DNA from: Pyrobaculum ferrireducens
Lineage (GTDB): Archaea > Thermoproteota > Thermoprotei > Thermoproteales > Thermoproteaceae
Assembly: GCF_000234805.1 (NCBI RefSeq)
Contig: NC_016645.1
Location: 2,332,391 to 2,396,390 of the forward strand
Length of the DNA: 64,000 nt
Direction: 5' to 3'
The notes under the pieces were generated by a model. That model had not been told where the DNA came from. It saw only the letters and a list, made by a program, of their open reading frames with translations, and searched no databases. Within the stretch, counting starts at the first letter, position 1. The number at the start of each line of letters is the position of its first letter. This document shows positions 1-10,400 of this stretch, piece after piece. Both the position numbers and the translations under genes were made by a program.

Positions 1-897
1 CAGTACAGGGGGCCTAAGAGAGACGACGTGCTCAAGCTCTGCGCGGAGCTGGGCGGGCTGAGACATTTAGCGGTTAAGAACGTGGTGGAGCTGGCCCAGC
101 TCCTCGAGCTGGAGGACGACCTTGAGAAGGCCGAGGAGGTACTCGCCGCTGTTAGGAGAGCCGCCGGCGTGGGGGCGAGGGTTGTGCCGGTGTCGGAGGC
201 CGTTAAGTCATATGCCGTGGCTGAGGTGTTGAAGACTCATGTGAGCGAATTTGACGAGAAGACGCCTTGGGGCGGCCTGCGCTTCGGCTACATCTACGGG
301 CTGGCTGGCGAGTACGGGGCGGGGAAGTCCATGTTCGCCATACAGGCATCGGTACTGGCGGCCCTCGCCGGCAAGCGCGTTGTCTATATCGACACCGAGG
401 GGGCGCTGAACCTCTCCCTCTTCGAGAAAGTCGCCAAGAGATTCGGCTCCGACCTCACCGCGCTGTCTGACAGGCTACACATAACCCAGGTGATAGATCC
501 CATCGATCTGAAGGAGGTTCTGCTGTCGCTTAGGGGCGTCGACGTTGTCGTTGTGGACTCCATGGTGTCTCACGCCCTGCGCGCCCAGTTTAGGGGTAGA
601 GAAAGGCTGGCCGCCCGTCAGCAGTTGCTGGCCTACTTCCTTGACGTTCTGAGGAGGATGGCCGCCGTCTACGGCACCCTGTCTATACTGACGGATCAAG
701 TCATCGACGTGCCGGACTTCTTCAGTAGCAAGAGGCCCGCGGGAGGCAACGTCTTGCTTCACGGGGTCCACGCGCTGTTTCTCATGAGGAGGCCTAACAA
801 GCAGAAGGCTGAGGGCGTGATGATCCCGCTGGACGTGCCGGGGATGGCTCCCACAGTCGAGATTCGCTACGAGATTCGAGATGACGGCCTCTACTAG
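1..897 (+). CDS. RadA/RecA-like ATPase paralogue (5' end outside window)
   Basis: The frame is open to the left edge, so the start is missing; an in-frame GTG at 28 is probably internal. The residues before it and after it look like the end of a helix-hairpin-helix-type N-terminal domain. A P-loop ATPase core follows, with Walker A GEYGAGKS, a Walker B strand VVVVDS and a RecA-type region around LTDQV. RadA-family proteins form filaments on single-stranded DNA for strand exchange, or act as Rad55/RadC-like accessory factors. Near the C terminus the usual 'RK' and polymerisation features are hard to see, so I call a paralogue rather than RadA itself. The stop codon TAG overlaps the first base of the palindromic array that follows. 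Confidence 0.75.
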   Translation, partial: QYRGPKRDDVLKLCAELGGLRHLAVKNVVELAQLLELEDDLEKAEEVLAAVRRAAGVGARVVPVSEAVKSYAVAEVLKTHVSEFDEKTPWGGLRFGYIYGLAGEYGAGKSMFAIQASVLAALAGKRVVYIDTEGALNLSLFEKVAKRFGSDLTALSDRLHITQVIDPIDLKEVLLSLRGVDVVVVDSMVSHALRAQFRGRERLAARQQLLAYFLDVLRRMAAVYGTLSILTDQVIDVPDFFSSKRPAGGNVLLHGVHALFLMRRPNKQKAEGVMIPLDVPGMAPTVEIRYEIRDDGLY

Positions 898-1150
898 TTC
901 TCACTCGGCGTCTCCCCGCCGGGTTTTTCGGTTTGTGAGAACGGCGTGTCGACTGCAATACGCCGTTCCTCACACGCCGTCTCGGAGGCGGGTTCTCCGC
1001 TGTGTGAGAACTAGCGTCTGGCTCCGCGGCGCGGCGTTCTCACCCGGCGCCTCTTCGCCGGATTTCTCGGCTTGTGAGAACAGGCGTTTGAAAAACGGCG
1101 CCGCGTTCTCATCCCCCGTCTCTACGCCGAGCCTCTCGCTGTATGAGAAC
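897..1150. repeat. Array of four ~46 bp palindromic units, ~69 bp period
   Basis: Four units start at 897, 965, 1036 and 1105 and end at 942, 1011, 1081 and 1150. Each opens with GTTCTCAC (one has GTTCCTCAC, one GTTCTCAT) and closes with the inverted copy GTGAGAAC (one ATGAGAAC). Units are separated by 22-24 bp of unrelated sequence. Inside three units there is a second inverted repeat, for example CCGGCG..CGCCGG in unit 3. The eight half-sites alternate in orientation at about 38 and 31 bp. The frame across it is open from 881 to 1174, but the composition follows the repeats and I see no gene. It is not a CRISPR: repeats are too diverged and spacers too short. Confidence 0.85.
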
Positions 1151-1192
1151 CGGCGCGGCTGGAGTGAGGACTAGCCCCTCTTCTCGATAGAC

Positions 1193-1534
1193 ATGTCCTA
1201 CGCGTCTGTGGCTAGGGGCGTGGTGGGGGGTGTGTCTGTCTACGTCTGGCGCCGCGGCGACTCTCTCTACGCCACTCTCTACTACGGCGGGAGGAAGAGG
1301 ACAGTATACCTCGGCAGGTGGGAGCCCAGAGAAGCCTCAAACAAAGAGGGGGACTGCGTGGAGAAGCTGAGGGCCGTGCTGAGGGAGGTGGCTTGCCTCG
1401 TGGAGCTGGCCAGAAGAGCGAGGAACTCCGTGAGAGACCCCCTCGCCGCGGAGGCCCTTGGAGAGTGGGCCTACCCGCCTAAGGTGGTGAGAGACGCTCT
1501 GGAGGAGTTTGAAGTGACGTGTGGAGAGGTTTAA
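1193..1534 (+). CDS. Unrecognised 113-residue protein
   Basis: I do not recognise this family. The first ~45 residues are rich in Tyr and Val with paired basic residues (VYVWRRG, YYGGRKR), which suggests a small beta-sheet; the rest is charged helix, consistent with a small nucleic-acid-binding protein. The ATG at 1193 follows a CTCGATAGAC leader without a clear TATA box. The end overlaps the next gene by 16 bases, which suggests one operon. It lies between a palindromic array and a second unknown gene, so a role in the local replication or partition module is possible but unproven. Confidence 0.55.
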   Translation: MSYASVARGVVGGVSVYVWRRGDSLYATLYYGGRKRTVYLGRWEPREASNKEGDCVEKLRAVLREVACLVELARRARNSVRDPLAAEALGEWAYPPKVVRDALEEFEVTCGEV

Positions 1535-2499
1535 AATCGGAGGTATTTCTGTACGTGGTCTGCGGCCTCTTAAAGCGGATGTTCCGCCTCGCGGGCCTCC
1601 CGGAGGAGGAGGCCGAGGCTAGGGCTAGGTGGGTGGTGAGAGAGCTGGCGTCGAGGCACCCCAACTGCCGCCTCCTCTGCGACGACCTGCGGCGGGTGTA
1701 CAGAGATCTGTCTTCTTACGAGGTGTACGAGATGTGTAGACAGCGCCATCTGGACCAGGTGGCGCAGTCCGCCGACTGCACGGAGCCGATCGCCAAGTCG
1801 GAGCGCTGCGCCCCGCTTCCCATGGCCTCGCCTAGACGCGTCTACTACCCACGCTACATCTTGACAGACAGGACTAGGGTGGCGGAGGCCGTGGCTCTGG
1901 TGAAGGCAATCACGCTGAGGTTCTACCAAAGATTTCAAGAGTTTAGGACTGGGGGGAGGAGGAGGGATGTGGAGGCCTACGTCTACGCCCTCGTGGAGCC
2001 GTGGGAGCTGGACTGGAGGCGTGTTGGGAGGGCGGGGCGTGTGGAGAACTTGAGGACGGCTATGCTCCTCCTCTTGGAGAGCCTGGGCAACCCGGCGGCG
2101 GAGTCGCTCCTCTCCCAGGCCTACGTCTACAGAGACTCGGTAGTTCTGCTAGGCGAGCCGAGGGTGGAGCACGTCATGGCAACTGCGGCCGCCTGGCTTC
2201 TCTTCGGCGGCGTCTACACGCCGTGGCCCCCCACACTGGCGGCCGTGGGGGAGGCCGCCTACAGACTGGCAAGGGGGGTACTCAACATCTACAAGTGGGA
2301 GGATTTTGACAGAGAGCCTCAGCGTAGCGTCTTGAAGGCCTACAGAGAGCTGGCCCAGAGGGCTGAAGCCCCCTTCGACGACGCCGCCGCGGAGATGCTC
2401 ACGGCGCTGGGCCTCTGGGGAAACCCAGTGGTGGTGATGATAGAGACGGGGGCAGACTACCTAGAGACACTAAAAGCCTACTTCAAAATCAAACAATAG
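1519..2499 (+). CDS. Unrecognised 326-residue helical protein
   Basis: Not recognised. The first start is GTG 1519, inside the end of the preceding gene; an in-frame ATG at 1579 (reading MFRLAGLPEEE) is an alternative and would remove 20 residues. The protein is helix-rich, basic in the first third with several Cys (residues ~50-95), and ends with aromatic and charged helices. No transmembrane segment or catalytic motif stands out. Overlap with the preceding gene implies co-transcription. It is followed by short hairpins and then the 32 bp-period repeat array, so it could be a protein that acts on these repeats; that is only positional inference. Confidence 0.55.
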   Translation: MWRGLKSEVFLYVVCGLLKRMFRLAGLPEEEAEARARWVVRELASRHPNCRLLCDDLRRVYRDLSSYEVYEMCRQRHLDQVAQSADCTEPIAKSERCAPLPMASPRRVYYPRYILTDRTRVAEAVALVKAITLRFYQRFQEFRTGGRRRDVEAYVYALVEPWELDWRRVGRAGRVENLRTAMLLLLESLGNPAAESLLSQAYVYRDSVVLLGEPRVEHVMATAAAWLLFGGVYTPWPPTLAAVGEAAYRLARGVLNIYKWEDFDREPQRSVLKAYRELAQRAEAPFDDAAAEMLTALGLWGNPVVVMIETGADYLETLKAYFKIKQ

Positions 2500-2512
2500 A
2501 CCCTTATCCACC

Positions 2513-2710
2513 TGTAGAAAACTCTACACATGCCGAGGACCCCGGGCCGCCTCTGCTGTGAAAAGCTGAGGGAGGCGGCCGCCGTAGATAAAGCCGCGGT
2601 TGCTGTGGAGAAGTCTGCAAATATGCAGAAGGCCGGCGGAGGGGGCGCCGCCGAGAGGAGAGAAGCCGCCGAGAGGCCGGGCACTCCACCTGTAGACAAC
2701 GTCTGGGTGG
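2513..2710. repeat. Three short inverted repeats in a gene-free stretch
   Basis: Between the stop at 2499 and the phased array at 2765 there are three compact dyads: TGTAGA-AAAC-TCTACA at 2513-2528, TCTGCA-AATA-TGCAGA at 2614-2629, and CCACC..AGAC-AAC-GTCT..GGTGG at 2686-2710. The second recurs exactly, in reverse complement, at 27791-27806. Frames here are open in several directions because of GC bias, but none looks like a gene. The first dyad, right after the stop codon, could end the upstream transcript. Confidence 0.6.
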
Positions 2711-2764
2711 CGATTCTGAGGAGGAGGCTGAGCTCTAGCGCCGCAGACGAAAACGCCGGGTGAC

Positions 2765-3031
2765 GTCCACGGTGGGGACATTTTCCGCAGGATTTTGCTC
2801 ACGGCGTTGACATAAAACGGCGAGTTTTGTCCCCGCTGGGGATATTTCTCATCGGATTTTGTCCACGGCGCGGGCATTACACGCCGCGTTATATCCACAG
2901 CGGCTCCCCGCCTACATAGGGGCAACCCCCGTCGGCTGTCTACACCTGAGACACAAACGCTGGGTATTGCCCACGCCGTGGTCAATAAAGGCGGAGGATG
3001 CCAACGCCGTTGGCCGCTTTACACAGCTCGG
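2765..3031. repeat. Iteron-like array of 31-32 bp units upstream of pilin operon
   Basis: Units begin at 2765, 2797, 2829, 2861 and (weaker) 2893, exactly 32 bp apart, then at 2938, 2969 and 3000, 31 bp apart. Each begins with a ~15 bp dyad such as GTCCACGGTGGGGAC, GTCCCCGCTGGGGAT, GTCTACACCTGAGAC or GCCAACGCCGTTGGC. In the first block the dyad is followed by ATTT-like and GGATTTT-like segments. A 31-32 bp step is about three turns of B-DNA, so all dyads face the same side. This is the pattern of a binding array for a dimeric protein (origin, partition site or cooperative operator). A larger dyad (TATTGCCCAC..GTGGTCAATA, 2965-2987) overlaps one unit. The pilin operon starts 60 bp downstream. 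Confidence 0.8.
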
Positions 3032-3090
3032 CGCGTGGGGGAATTTAGGGGATTGGCAAGGTTTTTTCGGCCCTCCCGAGCGAGGCGTAC

Positions 3091-3645
3091 ATGCCCCCGA
3101 AAAACGTCTCCCAAATCAAAGACAAGGAGAAGGCTGGGGAGAAGGTTAAGAAGCTTGCAATAGCCGCGCTGGCGTTGCTGGTGCTGGCAATGCCCATACT
3201 CGCCCAGCAGGCTGGCAACGCCACTGGCGGTGGCGGCGGGGGCGGCGGCGTTAGTCAAGGTAGGGACCTCGTGCTTAAAAGCGGCGCGGTTCAGAGCGTC
3301 CAGTCAGCCGCCGGCGCTCTCATGGCCGTATGGGGCATAGCGTGGTGGGCGTCGCTCATAATCTTCGGCATCTACTACTTCGTAATGAGCAAGCTGGCAC
3401 CGGCAAGCTGGGCGAGGTGGGGATACATCAACGATCTAGTCGACAAGTACAAGTGGCTACTACTGGCTATGATACTGTCGCCCTTCGCTGTTGGCCTCGT
3501 GGTGCTTGGAGTAAACCTAGCCGCCGAGGCCTGGGGCCAGTCAGTTCAGAGCCAGCTAGACCCTCTGAAGACTGTGACGGACTTCCTAAGCAAAGTCCTC
3601 ATTCAGAGCGTCGTAGACGCGGCCAAGGCGCTGAGGTTCTGGTAA
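3091..3645 (+). CDS. VirB2/TedC-like pilin candidate with signal peptide
   Basis: The 184-residue product has a basic N terminus, a hydrophobic segment LAIAALALLVLAMPILA with a likely signal-peptidase site before QQAG, a glycine-rich stretch at residues ~46-53 and then two transmembrane helices (around 78-104 and 120-147) joined by a short basic loop. Two helices after a cleaved signal is the layout of VirB2-type conjugative pilins and of the archaeal CedA1 and TedC pilins that build DNA-import pili in Aeropyrum and Pyrobaculum. The mature form is longer than CedA1, mainly by a C-terminal helical tail. Its stop shares a base with the ATG of the next gene (TAATG), so the operon is coupled. The assignment rests on topology and context, not on alignment. 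Confidence 0.5.
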   Translation: MPPKNVSQIKDKEKAGEKVKKLAIAALALLVLAMPILAQQAGNATGGGGGGGGVSQGRDLVLKSGAVQSVQSAAGALMAVWGIAWWASLIIFGIYYFVMSKLAPASWARWGYINDLVDKYKWLLLAMILSPFAVGLVVLGVNLAAEAWGQSVQSQLDPLKTVTDFLSKVLIQSVVDAAKALRFW

Positions 3646-4499
3646 TGCTCACCACACCCGAAATAATCACTCTTTTTTCCTCCTCCATCATCTTCATCTA
3701 CGGCCTCTACGCCTCTATCCTATACGCCATTGGGGGGGCTAGGGAGAGGGAGGAGGCCCGCCACACTCTGTACAGAGCCCTAATCGCCGGGTTGCTCTTC
3801 GCCGCGGTTATGCTCTCCACTGCCTTCGTTGGCTTCGGCGTTAGGGGCTTTTTGGAGGCTGTGGAGGCGGCGGCAGACGAGACGGGGAGCAAGCCGCTTG
3901 AGCCCCACTGCCTCAAGTACTTCGACTTGGCGCCCTCCTTCAACATAGACGTGTATTTCGTCGCGGGGGCCAAGGCGCTTGAGTGCTCCGCCAAGACATT
4001 CAGCGAAAAGTTCAGCCGGTACGTAGACGCATACAGCACGATATTCTCCGCCACTACCATAACTGGGCTGGCCGGCGTAACCTCGCCGCTCTCCATGTCT
4101 CTATTCCAAGTAGCCATGCCCTTCTCGGGCGCGGCAAACGGGGCAATGCTCTCCCTGGCGACTGCATACGCCGCCTCTCTCTTAGCAATAGGCCTCATGG
4201 CGCTGGCAGGCCTCGCCGCGATTTTAATCGCCGTGGAGAGGCTTGAGCTACTCGGCGCCGTGATAGCCGCCTTCAACATGGCCATGCCCCCCGCCCTGGC
4301 GGCGTACGCAGACTACGTGAGAGAGGTGGAGGTGACCTCCTTCGGCTACCCAGTCCTATACGGCGCCGTGTTGAACGCAGTGGTGCCGGCCGCAAACATA
4401 GCCGCCGCCGCGGCCCTCGCCTTCACCATGGCCGGCGCGGTCACCGCCGCCATTACATACGCCATGACCAAGATACCAGAGAGAATCTCGGTGGAATGA
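3645..4499 (+). CDS. Polytopic membrane protein, VirB6/CedA-like candidate
   Basis: The frame extends upstream to 3330, but the ATG at 3645 overlaps the pilin stop (TAATG) and gives a sensible 284-residue protein. It has an N-terminal membrane helix (IIFIYGLYASILYAIG), a basic loop, a second helix (residues ~43-63), a soluble loop with two Cys (~residues 89 and 111) and at least four helices in the C-terminal half, rich in Ala. VirB6 and the archaeal CedA proteins are polytopic channel components of similar size encoded beside their pilins. The stop overlaps the next start by four bases (ATGA). I infer the function from neighbour and topology. Confidence 0.5.
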   Translation: MLTTPEIITLFSSSIIFIYGLYASILYAIGGAREREEARHTLYRALIAGLLFAAVMLSTAFVGFGVRGFLEAVEAAADETGSKPLEPHCLKYFDLAPSFNIDVYFVAGAKALECSAKTFSEKFSRYVDAYSTIFSATTITGLAGVTSPLSMSLFQVAMPFSGAANGAMLSLATAYAASLLAIGLMALAGLAAILIAVERLELLGAVIAAFNMAMPPALAAYADYVREVEVTSFGYPVLYGAVLNAVVPAANIAAAAALAFTMAGAVTAAITYAMTKIPERISVE

Positions 4500-7400
4500 T
4501 ACCCCTAACAGAAGCCCTAATTATCGCAGGAGTCCTCTCCGCCCTCTACCTACTCTTCGTCAGGGGAGACGAGGAGTGGTACTTCCCCCTCTTCGCCCTT
4601 GGGCTGGTTCTGCTTACGCCCTTTGTGGTGGACTTCGCCTTTAGGCTGGTGGCTCCCTTTGCCCCTACGCCGGTTTACCTCTACGGCTTCTACGACGTGT
4701 CGAAGATGCTGGAGGAGAGCGTGAGGCGTATGAAGGAGGCCTTCGACCTGGCCTACAGTACTGCACTGGCCTTTGCCTACGCCATTGAGGGCGCCGCCGT
4801 TGCCATGTCGGCGGCGCTGGCGGCCATCATCTTGGGGGTTGTTCTGGCGCCTCTCACTGGCGGAGGCTCTGTGGCTATCACAGCCGCCGCCACGCGTATC
4901 TACGAAATAGCAGATGCAATATACCACGTAGCCGCCACCGGCTACAACGTGTCCACCGGCGCCATGATGACCTACCACATCATGCACTGGCTCGGCGAAA
5001 TAGCAAAGACGTGGGTCCCCACCCTATTCTTCCTCGGCATGTTGTTAATGCTACTGCCGAGGGTTAGGGGTCTGGGGGCTCTTCTGTTTGGAGTCGGCCT
5101 CTTCCTCTACGTCGCAACGATAGCCGGCGCCTACACGACGGCGCAGGGCATCCCCCTACTGCAGTGGCTGAACGCGACAAGCCACTGGGCTAACAAGGCG
5201 CCGAAGCCGGAGCCCCAGATCTACACGGCATTAGCCGTCGAGGGTGACGGAATCGCGTTGTTGAGATACAACGCCACTGTGCGCCTAAGCCAGGTGAGGG
5301 AGGCAATTTTGGAGCTAAACAAATCGGCATACCCCTTCTCACTTGTAAACAACACGACGCTGGACTACGCGTTGCAGTTCTTCGCCTCTCTGGCGAAGAA
5401 CGGAAGCGACTGGGTGGCGGCGGGGTGGTGGACGCCGACATTAGTTGGCCACAAAAACTGGACCGGCCTCGGGCAGAGCCGTCCCTACGTCGTCCACACC
5501 TGGCTTGACGTGCCGCGGCCTGTCGAGACCCTATACTGGTGCCCAGACTACTCCATGATTGAGCCGTATTTCAGAGCGGCCGTCGGCAACGCCACCATTG
5601 CCAACGTATCGGCCCAGGAGTGGATGGACAAGATGAAGAAGGCTGAATGCGACTTCTACAAAAAGCTCCTCCCCTGGGCCAAGATATACGCCGGGCCGCA
5701 GGACTTCTGGCGGATGCTCACCGCAGACGTCAACGTCACCGTCGTCTACAGCAACAAGACTCTGCTTAACGAAAGCCGCATAGGCTACGTCGGGGTCTGG
5801 GGCTGGCTGGTGCCGCCCGCCTCCGAGGACTACAAAGGCGGCAACGTCACCGCCGCGAAAGGCGTTTTGAGGTACGACGTAGGCCTCAACGCGACAAACT
5901 ACACGAAGCCTGTTACGAAGTCCACCTACTCCAACTTCACCATCCTTGTGCCAAACGCCGGTAAGCCCCAGAAGGGCGGCTCGGAGGACTTCTACAAGTG
6001 GACTAGGGTGTGTGAGTGGTGTTGTGGGTGGACGTGTGATCCCAATGGCTACTGTTGGTGTGACGAGTGGTGCTCCACTTCGCGGGAGGAGTGGGAGGAG
6101 CCCCGCTACGAGAAGGTGCTGAAGCCGTCGGCCGCGTCGCTGGCGGCGCTGTCCTACAGAAGGCCTTGGGTGCCGGAGAACCGAAGCGACGCCGTGCTGT
6201 CTATCCCATTCACCTACAGAGACTGGCGGGTTTGGGCTGAGGAGAAGTACGGCGAGTGGAGCAACGGGCCGCCTCCCGCGGGGGCGAGTTGCTGGATTGA
6301 GAACAAGCACGTCTACAAACGGGTGGTGTTCTGGGACGTACAGCGCAACTTCGCATATGTGTACGGCTTCGCGTGGCTTGGCGGAGTGGAGCTTTCCGTA
6401 AACCCCCAGAGCGTCCAGCTACCGGATACATACGACGAGGCGCCGGCGAGCGAAGACGGAGTCGAGTTGATAAACCTTCTGAGAGGCGCCGAGTACGACC
6501 AGGAGTGCTCCGCATTTGTAATGACGGCAGACGAGCCCAACTGGCGGCTTGTGCCTAGGGCGGCTGAGAACATGACCCGGGTAAATAGAGACCTCTTCTT
6601 CGCCCTCCTCGCCAGCGGAAACTACAGCAGGGCGTACCTGAACTTCCTCAGGATGTTTGCCCCGGTTGACCAGGTGGAGCCCGCCGCCTCTGTCTACCGA
6701 TACTACCAAGACGCGGTGAGGCCGAGGCCCCTCCACCCAATGCCAGAGGTTACGCCGAGGGGCTACACGCCTTACAACTTCTACGTGGCGTGTGTTAGGT
6801 TTGACTGGAGGCCCGTAGGCGTGGACAACGCCAAGGAGGCCTACGGCCGTGTAGTCCTCTACCCCGGAAACGCCACGTGGCTGGTGTACTTTCCAATGGG
6901 CGACTCCAACACCACGAGGAGGCTCATAGGCGTGTGGATCCAGAGGTGGAGGTGGATTATGAACAACCCGCCCCCGCCGCCGCCGAGGGAGCTGGCGGCT
7001 TACTGGCCAATCCCGTGGAACGGCTCGGTGCCCCTCTCCTACAAGCCCGCCGACACCCCGCCCATGCCTAAGCCGGACAAGAGGTGGGGTGTGTCGATTT
7101 GGGATGTTGGCTTTACGCTGAACATACCCTGGGCCATCTCGGAGATATGGGGGAGGCTCTTCGTTGCGCTGTTTGTCGCCGTATTCGCGCCGGTGGTGGT
7201 GCTGGAGGTGCTCTCCGCGGTGTTTGGCTTTCCGTCGTTTGGGCAGTACCTCATGCGCCTCGCGGTGCACGTGGTGCAGGAGCTGGCCTTCTGGTTTCAG
7301 ATTAGGTTGTTGTTGAGGTCGAAGTGGTTCACCCGTCTGGCGAGGTTCATGAGCTCTCCTGTGAAGAGGGCCTCTATACGCCTCGTTAGGCGCCTCGCGC

Positions 7401-10400
7401 TGAAGGGGGCCGTAATCGCCAAGCGGTATAGGGACTCGGCGAGGGAGTACGTGGAGAGGAGATTCGGCGTACACCCAGACGCCGTCAATGAGCAGGTGAG
7501 GAGGAGGATAGAGGAGGCGGTGTGGCAGAGGCTGAGGCAGGCCGAGGAGGCTCTGGTGAGGGGAGGCAGAAGAGCCGCCGAGGTTGCTAAAGAGGCGGCT
7601 AAGGTGGGGTATAGAGTAGCCAAGACGGTGCATGAGTACACTCGTGGCGATTTGCTACACCTACTTAGGAGGATTTTGCCGAAGGTTGACTACGCCATAG
7701 ACGCCCTCATGGACGAAGTGGCTAGGCGCCACCCCTGGCTATACTACACGTTACTCTGGCACCTAGACGACAAGCCGAGGTGGGTGGCGTTGATAAACCC
7801 GGCCTACATTCGGAGGCTGTATTTGGAGGGCAGAATCACAAGGGAGAGGTACGAAGAGCTCATGGCCCTGAGGGAGTACATCCTGGCTAGGAGGGCGGCG
7901 GCGAAGGCGAGGGCCGTCGCCGAGCGTGTTGAGGAATTCGCTGTGGCTCAGAAGATGAGGGAGATAGAGCGCGAGGCTGTCCAGCGCTCTAGACAAGCGT
8001 ATATGGAGCTCATCAGAAAGCTGGCGGTTAAGGACTGGGAGAGGGAGATTGAGAAGCGCGTAGAGGAGCTGGTGAAAGCCGGCGTGTCGAGAGAGGAGGC
8101 GGCGAGGAGGGCTGTGGCTAACGTGGTTGGAGACGTGGAGAAGCTGGTGAGGGGGGTATACGAGCCGTTTCTGGAGATGCACATGGGGGCCTTTTCGAAA
8201 TTCGCCGCGTTCTTCAGACAAATCACGGGAGTGGAGCCTAAAACTGCTAGAGAGGCGGCTGAGCTGTTGGTGGGGGCTAGGGTGGAGGGTGAGAGAATAG
8301 TCGTAGACCCCTCTCTCAGAGCTAGGTTCCTCAGACACGCTGAGCAGTTCTGGGCGCTTTGGGAGGAGTACTGGCTCTCTAGGCCGGTGCCATACGACGC
8401 CCGTAGATACGCAAGGGCTGTGGCGGTGGACGAGATAAGGGCTTCGCTCCCCACTCTGAGGGTGGTGGCTGTTGCCAGGGCGGTGGCCATAGGCGCGGTG
8501 AGGCCGGAGGAGGCGGAGAGGATGCTCAGGCCTCCCGTGAGGGAGCTCACCCTCGGCGCCGAGGAGTACGTAGGGAGGCGCACGCCTCTTGAGAGAGGCG
8601 CCTCGGTCAAGCCGTACGCGTCTACACGGGGGCTGGCGGAGAGGCTTGCTCTGTTGAGGGCCGAGAGAATGGCGGAGTCGGCGTATAGAGACGTCTACGT
8701 CGTCTCCGCCTTGGCGCCAATGGCCGCCGAGCCGTGGGCCGTCAAGCTTCTGGAGAAGGCCGTCAAGGCTGTGAAAGAAGGCGATGAAAAGGCTAGGAGG
8801 GAGGTGCTTAGGGAGTCTTTCGAATACTTCCGTAGATTCGGAATGGAGCACTCGTGGCTGGCCCACATGAAGCGGGTCTACGCGGTGGAGAAGCCGGAGG
8901 CTGTTGAGGTGCTGAGGGCGTTTGAGAGAGCCGTCAAGACGGCGCTCTCCGGCGACAGAGAGGGGGCAGTTAGGCAGTTCAAAGCCGAGGTGGAGAGGCT
9001 GAAGGAGTTCTACACCGCCAGGGGAGGGGAGTCGGCGGTGAAGACTATTGAAAAACTAGAAAGGGAGTACGTCAAGCTTCTGGAGAAGGTCAAGCCGGAG
9101 GTCCTTAGGGACCTGGCGCCTGTTGAACAGTCGGCGAGGGAGGCCCAGAGGCTGAGGGCTGTCCTCGAGAGGCTTTCAGATGTAAGAGCGGCTAGGGAGG
9201 GCTGGGAGCTTTTCAGAGAGGGCGACGTCGGCGCCGCTGGGCTGTCGCTACTCTACAGAGGGCTTGTGCGGCGCGTCGAGGAGGCCGCCAGTAGGCATAG
9301 AGCTGTGGTGGAGGCGGCTTCTGAGGCGCGGGAGGTGGTTAGGCAGTACGAGTCGCTTAGGCCTCTGCTTCGCATGTACGCGGAGGCCTCCCCCGCTGAG
9401 AGGGGGAGGCTGGAGGCCGCGGTTCTGCAGACAGCAGAGGCGCTGAGGAGGAGGGCTGGGGCCGTGTCTGGGCGGCTGAGCGTGGTCGAGCCTCCGCCTG
9501 AGTTTTATGTAAAGCTCGCCGAGGCGTATGTACGGCTGTACAGACTGAGAATCGCCGATAGGGAGGAGAGGCTGAGGGCGGCGGCGCAGATCGGCGAGGA
9601 GCTGAGAAAGACCTACTCGCCCAAGCCTCTGGCTGACTACTGGATTCCCGACCCGTTGCTCTACGCAATTGCGGCGGAGTACAGAAGACTTGTGGAGGAG
9701 CTGAGAGCCGCCAAGGCGGCCGGCGGCGGTGAAGCTGTAAAACGGATAGCCGGTGAGCTATCCGCCCTCGTCGAGCTGGCCCACAGACACGCCTCAGCGA
9801 AGGAGGCGGCGGAGGTGTTCAAGGCGGTTTACCAGGGCAGAGAGCCGTACGTAGCGGTGAGAGAGGCGCATTACGACGTGGTGCTGAGGCTCTGGCACGT
9901 CGCTGAAAAAGCCGCCTCTCTCGAAAAAGTGAAGCGGGACGTCTCCAGAGAGCTTGAGCCTTTGAGAAAGGTCGAAATCAGGCTACCGAGCTACAGAGAG
10001 GCCCTGGAGAGAGTTCAGAGGCTTGTAGGCGAAGCCGAGGCGCTTGCTAGAGCCGGCAGATACACAGAGGCTGAGAGGCTTCTGAAGCAAGCACGCTCCG
10101 TAGCGGAGGCTCTTAACAGGATTGAAAAAGCCGTAGGTGCCAGGCTGACGAGAGTGGAGGCCCCCGGCGACGTCTCGCTCTACCTAGACGCGTGGACAGC
10201 CGTTAGGCTCTCCGCCACAGCCTCTCTGCTGTATACAGAGGGGGAGAGGCGTGCCTTGTCTAACGCATTTAGAGAGCTGTACAGGGGCAGAGAGAGGCGG
10301 CTGGCTGAGGCGGTGGCCGCGGTGAGGCGGCAGTACGAGCCGTACTTCACAACGGTGAGGCTGTTGGGGAGGGAGGCAGAGGTCCCGGTGTTTAAACAGC

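Noticed and set aside
897-1150. CRISPR array
   Set aside because: Only the 8-base arms are conserved, unit interiors diverge and intervals are 22-24 bases; no Cas genes nearby.
881-1174. 97-residue gene across the palindromic array
   Set aside because: The reading is low-complexity Ser/Arg/Pro driven by the DNA repeats, and it overlaps the RadA-like gene end without a promoter.
2530-2763. 77-residue Ala/Glu-rich gene
   Set aside because: It lies over the short dyads, has no TATA box, and open frames exist on both strands because of GC bias.
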